From an uncultured Sphingomonadales bacterium (GTDB lineage: Bacteria; Pseudomonadota; Alphaproteobacteria; Sphingomonadales; Sphingomonadaceae): DNA of 64,000 bases. The DNA lies in NCBI GenBank assembly GCA_903821605.1, contig CAIJLZ010000016.1, positions 19,515-83,514 on the forward strand. Reading direction: 5' to 3'. Both the position numbers and the translations under genes were made by a program. Shown in pieces: positions 60,627-64,000 of this stretch (its first letter is position 1; the number at the start of each line of letters is the position of its first letter). The notes under the pieces were generated by a model. The model did not search any database. It was not told where the DNA came from and worked only from the letters and a program-made list of their open reading frames with translations.

Positions 60627-63600
60627 TCAAAGACCGATCTTGAACCCGACCATAATCGTGTACTCAGCCGGGTTGCCGTAATTGTACTGGCTGACGTAGC
60701 CGTCGAGCGTGATTGCACTGCGTTCGCTCGTCAAAACGCTGAGGCCGGCAGAGCCATTAACACGGGTTTCGCGTGGTTTGATCCCACTGGCGTAAGATGA
60801 AGAACCGAACTCTCCACGCAACATAAATCTGTCGAGTTTATAGGAGAAGTCATGCTCGAGTCCCGCGCCGAGACGATAGGTTAATATCGGGGTCAATGTA
60901 CCATTCACCCGAATGCCAGCAATGCCCGACGTTTGCTTAGCCGTATACCTATCGTAGCTGAACTGGGCGTCGAGCACCCCGGCCTGCTGAGCCCCTTCAC
61001 TATAGCTTCGGCGGCTCGCCTCGGAGATGTTCATGCCCAGATAGGGCGTGATAAATGCCGCTTGGCTCACCTTAAAGCCCCACCCAGCGTTAGCCATCAC
61101 GCCAAAGGTTTCAAAACCACCATGTGCCGCGACAATCGTTCCGCTGCCAAGGATGTTAGACCGTTTGAACGTCGCATTGTCGCGCTTAAAGGCAGCCGCA
61201 ATGCGGGCCTGCAAACCAGAACCATCTGGCTGCGCCGAGTAGCCAAGGAACCCACCAAACATCGGGCGCCGACTAGTTACGTTAATCCCGGTGACGTCAT
61301 CGGGACCCTCACCAAATTCGACAAATGCACCAATCCGCAATTTGCTGCCAAGCCGCTTGGCGACCATCAATGCGATCGCGGTGTTACTATCGTCACCAGC
61401 GCCGACTGCTGATTGACCCTGCGACTGGTAACGAACGCTGGATGAGAAACAGAGCCCCCCGTCAGCGAACTGGTTGCAGTCATAGTTCCTGATCTGCGAG
61501 CGCAGCGCATAGGCGTTGCTGTCCAAGATCATGTGCTGCGGCTCAGCCATATCCGCCCCATAATTCAGCACGCGCGCATCCCAAGCCATCGATGCAACGT
61601 CCTGGTTGTAATCCAACGCCGCCACGACGCCGTTTGTGACGTGGAATACTGTCCTTTCATTGGTGATATTCGCCGCTGAAACGCCCAAAATCGTATTGCC
61701 ATAGCGCCGCGTCGACAGATCCTGACTGTAAGCCGTATCGATGCTGACAGTCATGTTCTGCGTGCTCGTCGGGCTTTGAACATCCAACTGTCCATATGAC
61801 GCCGCACTATTGAGTACGATGGCATAATTTTGGGCGAGATCGCCGAAATAGGTAAGCTTGGAAACAGAGCCACCTTGCGCATTGACAAGGCGATTAATAC
61901 CCCCGCCTGCGTTATCGACGCCGTAACTATTCAGCCCGGTGCCGCCAAGGATGGAGCCAAGGTTGACCAGTTCGGTGACCATGCCGCCCGCCTCGAGCTT
62001 GATACCGGCGCCAGCATTGGCACTAGCTCCGCCAGCATTACCACCAATAATCCGCCCATCGTTCCAAACTGCGTTTCCTGAGCCAGACAGAAGGACACCT
62101 GCACCGCCATCGGCAGCCGAGCCCCCGATCGCGCCAAGGCCACCAGCACCGCCCAGACCGCCGGCGGCGCCCAGACCACCAGCACCGCCAAGGCCATTGG
62201 CGCCACCGGCACCGCCGTTTCCTCCGCTACCGCTGTTACTGACTAGTGGCTCGAAGAACAGGGTTGGCGCGATGCTGAGGGGAGCAGGTCCAGTATAGGC
62301 AGAACCGAATGCCCCATTGCCAGCTCCACCTGATCCACCCGATCCCCCAGCGGCTGATACGTTGTTGCCAAACGCGGTCGCACTGCCGCCATTGCCTCCA
62401 GTGATGGCAAAGACATTGATCCCAGTGGTTGCGGCAGCTCCGCCCCCTCCGCCTTGCGCCGAGGTTCCATCTCCGGTGGCTGACGCGTTTCCGCCATTAC
62501 CGGCGGTTCCGGCCAGACCAAACGAAAAACTGTCGCCGCCAATACCACCAAATCCCCCCACGGCATTGGAATAGTCGCCGGTGACTTCGGCATTACCGCC
62601 GTTGCCGCCATTGCCACCAACACTTGTACCGAAGCCCCCGAAACCACCCGCGCCACCCGCGCCACCATTACCGCCAGTAACGGTAATATTCGTACCCGTA
62701 CCTGATAAGTTGCCGCCATTGCCGCCATTGCCGCCATTACCGCCACTACCGTCGAGCCCGTTGGTACCATTGGCCGCGGAACCAGCTCCTGCCCCGCCAA
62801 CACCGCCAAACCCGCCAGCGCCGCCGTTGCCGCCGTAGCCACCGTTGATGGTTGTGGCATCGCCCGCAGCACCATTGCCGCCTACGCCGCCACTGCCACC
62901 GACGCCCCCGTCTCCCCCGGCACCATCGGTGCCTGTAAGACCGAGGCCCAAGGCAGTGCCGCCCGCGCCGCCGTTGCCTCCGTCGCCGCCGACGCCACCA
63001 GCGGTGCCATTGCCGCCATTTGCGCCAGGGAGAGCGCCGTCGGCACCAGCGGTGCCATCGGCACCATTGCCGCCAACCCCACCAATGCCACCGGCCCCGC
63101 CATTACCGGAAATGACGCCGCCAAGACCGCCGACACCCCCATTTCCGCCGGCTGCGCCATCGAGAAATGTAAGACTGCCAGCACCGCCAGCGCCGCCATT
63201 GCCGCCATTGCCACCGTTACCAGTTGCCCCGCCATTGCCACCGTCACCGCCATTGCCGCCGTTAGTGGCGGGTGCAACACCAGTCGCTGCGACGCCGTTA
63301 AAGCCATCACCGCCGTCGCCGCCGTTGCCGCTAAGACCCGCTGAACCAGTCGTACCGGCCGCGGCTAAAGAACCACCGGCCAAACCACCTGCGCCGGCAG
63401 CACCCCCATTGCCGCCATCGCCACCGCTCTGGCCATCGGGGATCAGTGCGGTGCCGTCCGCGCCTGCAGCACCATTGCCGCCAACACCTCCGTTGCCGCC
63501 GTTGCCGCCGTCGCCATCTGCGCCATCCGACCCTGCAACACCTCCAAAGCCGCCAGCGCCCGCAGCGCCGCCAAGACCAGCAACACCGCCTGCGCCGCCG

Positions 63601-64000
63601 TTACCGCCAACACCACCATCGGTGCCAGATTCTCCAGGCAAAGCGCCATCAATGCCAGCAGCGCCATCTGCGCCATTGCCACCGACACCGCCGTTGCCGC
63701 CGTTACCGCCGTTACCGTTTAGGCCTGCAGCACCCGAGGACCCTGTGCCCAGCGCTACGCCGCCGAAACCGCCGGCACCGCCGTTGCCGCCGTCGGCGCC
63801 AGCGCCGCCAATACCGCCCGCTTCACCCGGGAGAGCGCCCGCGGTGCCGGCAGCGCCGTCAGCACCGTCGCCGCCAAGGCCGCCAGCACCGCCGTTGCCT
63901 GCATCGCCAACACCCCGGGCAAGGCCACCCGCGCCGCCGCTGCCGCCATTGCCGCCCGCTACTCCTAGTGTAGTCGCCGAATAGCCATCACCGCCACTAC
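60627..64000 (-). CDS. Glycine-rich repeat autotransporter (3' part; 5' end outside the window)
   Basis: At least 1123 residues are visible and the frame stays open to the right edge, so the apparent TTG start at 63641 is not the true one. About the first 640 visible residues are built from Gly-Gly-x triplets (GGNGGAGG, GGVGGNGADG and so on) with few charged residues. A passenger-stem segment follows (for example YFGDLAQNYAIVLNSAASYG). The last 270 residues form an autotransporter beta-barrel (MVAKRLGSKLRIGAFVEFGE ... YTIMVGFKIGL). It ends in Leu, not the usual Phe/Trp. Such proteins act in adhesion or biofilm; here a low-complexity surface fibre is likely. Confidence 0.85.
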   Translation of the reverse strand, partial: SGGDGYSATTLGVAGGNGGSGGAGGLARGVGDAGNGGAGGLGGDGADGAAGTAGALPGEAGGIGGAGADGGNGGAGGFGGVALGTGSSGAAGLNGNGGNGGNGGVGGNGADGAAGIDGALPGESGTDGGVGGNGGAGGVAGLGGAAGAGGFGGVAGSDGADGDGGNGGNGGVGGNGAAGADGTALIPDGQSGGDGGNGGAAGAGGLAGGSLAAAGTTGSAGLSGNGGDGGDGFNGVAATGVAPATNGGNGGDGGNGGATGNGGNGGNGGAGGAGSLTFLDGAAGGNGGVGGLGGVISGNGGAGGIGGVGGNGADGTAGADGALPGANGGNGTAGGVGGDGGNGGAGGTALGLGLTGTDGAGGDGGVGGSGGVGGNGAAGDATTINGGYGGNGGAGGFGGVGGAGAGSAANGTNGLDGSGGNGGNGGNGGNLSGTGTNITVTGGNGGAGGAGGFGGFGTSVGGNGGNGGNAEVTGDYSNAVGGFGGIGGDSFSFGLAGTAGNGGNASATGDGTSAQGGGGGAAATTGINVFAITGGNGGSATAFGNNVSAAGGSGGSGGAGNGAFGSAYTGPAPLSIAPTLFFEPLVSNSGSGGNGGAGGANGLGGAGGLGAAGGLGGAGGLGAIGGSAADGGAGVLLSGSGNAVWNDGRIIGGNAGGASANAGAGIKLEAGGMVTELVNLGSILGGTGLNSYGVDNAGGGINRLVNAQGGSVSKLTYFGDLAQNYAIVLNSAASYGQLDVQSPTSTQNMTVSIDTAYSQDLSTRRYGNTILGVSAANITNERTVFHVTNGVVAALDYNQDVASMAWDARVLNYGADMAEPQHMILDSNAYALRSQIRNYDCNQFADGGLCFSSSVRYQSQGQSAVGAGDDSNTAIALMVAKRLGSKLRIGAFVEFGEGPDDVTGINVTSRRPMFGGFLGYSAQPDGSGLQARIAAAFKRDNATFKRSNILGSGTIVAAHGGFETFGVMANAGWGFKVSQAAFITPYLGMNISEASRRSYSEGAQQAGVLDAQFSYDRYTAKQTSGIAGIRVNGTLTPILTYRLGAGLEHDFSYKLDRFMLRGEFGSSSYASGIKPRETRVNGSAGLSVLTSERSAITLDGYVSQYNYGNPAEYTIMVGFKIGL
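62090..64000 (-). repeat. Gly-Gly-x coding repeat tract
   Basis: Degenerate 9-base units built on GGCGGTAAC-like codons run through this stretch on the minus strand; the plus strand shows the complementary CCGCCATTG pattern. It is the repeat part of the autotransporter and is prone to recombination and to assembly error. Confidence 0.8.

Noticed and set aside
63641..63643. TTG at 63641 as the start of the autotransporter
   Set aside because: The same reading frame and the same repeat continue without stop to position 64000, so the start lies outside the window.
62845..63984. Pro-rich open frame of 379 codons on the plus strand
   Set aside because: It is the reverse complement of the Gly-Gly-x repeats of the autotransporter; the PPxPP pattern follows from that.
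62090..64000. CRISPR-like or other non-coding short repeats at the right end
   Set aside because: The units are degenerate, in frame, and continuous with a coding sequence that has an autotransporter barrel.
1..64000. tRNA, rRNA, riboswitch, insertion sequence or phage attachment site
   Set aside because: None was recognised by eye on either strand; short structured RNAs cannot be excluded without a covariance search.

Overview
The window looks like a chromosomal or large-plasmid segment of a sphingomonad-type alphaproteobacterium (Sphingomonas/Novosphingobium/Sphingopyxis relatives). This is inferred from the high G+C, four TonB-dependent receptors with VTA(R/Q)(R/K) plug starts, many Rieske oxygenases and SDRs, and an FeS-type photolyase. 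No rRNA, tRNA, CRISPR array, IS element or phage was recognised.

1-36.8 kb is a catabolic region. On the left (1-6.1 kb) are a 2-oxoacid dehydrogenase E1 pair, two acyl-CoA dehydrogenases of unequal type, a thiolase-like protein with a DUF35 partner, and a LuxR-type regulator between the divergent operons. This set resembles the actinobacterial igr (FadE28/FadE29/ChsH2/Ltp2) side-chain cleavage module of steroid catabolism. From 7.4 to 36.8 kb there are seven Rieske oxygenase alpha-type proteins, one Rieske ferredoxin, five SDRs, NTF2/SnoaL-fold proteins including a tandem fusion, a CoA ligase, an EthD protein, a TIM-barrel isomerase, a ThuA-like protein, two MDR reductases, two TonB receptors and a TetR regulator. 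The plan is outer-membrane uptake, CoA activation, several hydroxylation and dehydrogenation steps, then beta-oxidation or retro-aldol shortening of a hydrophobic, possibly steroid or terpenoid, substrate. The substrate cannot be read from sequence. A three-gene cassette with a PBECR-like nuclease fold and a DUF2283 protein sits at 6.4-7.3 kb.

36.9-41.4 kb holds an SUV3-like helicase overlapping a GMC oxidoreductase, and an orphan Flp pilin. 41.5-49.5 kb is a sulfur locus: sulfate ABC transporter (sbp-cysT-cysW-cysA), a 59-aa DUF2292/YezD protein, a TonB receptor, a class I glutamine amidotransferase and a Cys-rich Rrf2 regulator. A shared operator-like motif lies before sbp (twice) and before the DUF2292 gene.

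49.5-54.8 kb is a copper-type locus: DUF2946, a 57-aa membrane protein, a TonB receptor, a PepSY_TM protein with a His/Met insert, PCu(A)C and Sco. 54.9-58.1 kb is a tightly overlapping light-linked operon (DCC protein, permuted photolyase-like protein, FeS photolyase, DUF2256). 58.2-60.4 kb is an A+T-richer patch with a Sco-gene remnant, an R-hydratase (MaoC) and a sulfotransferase. 60.6 kb to the right edge is the 3' part of a very glycine-rich autotransporter whose 5' end lies outside the window.
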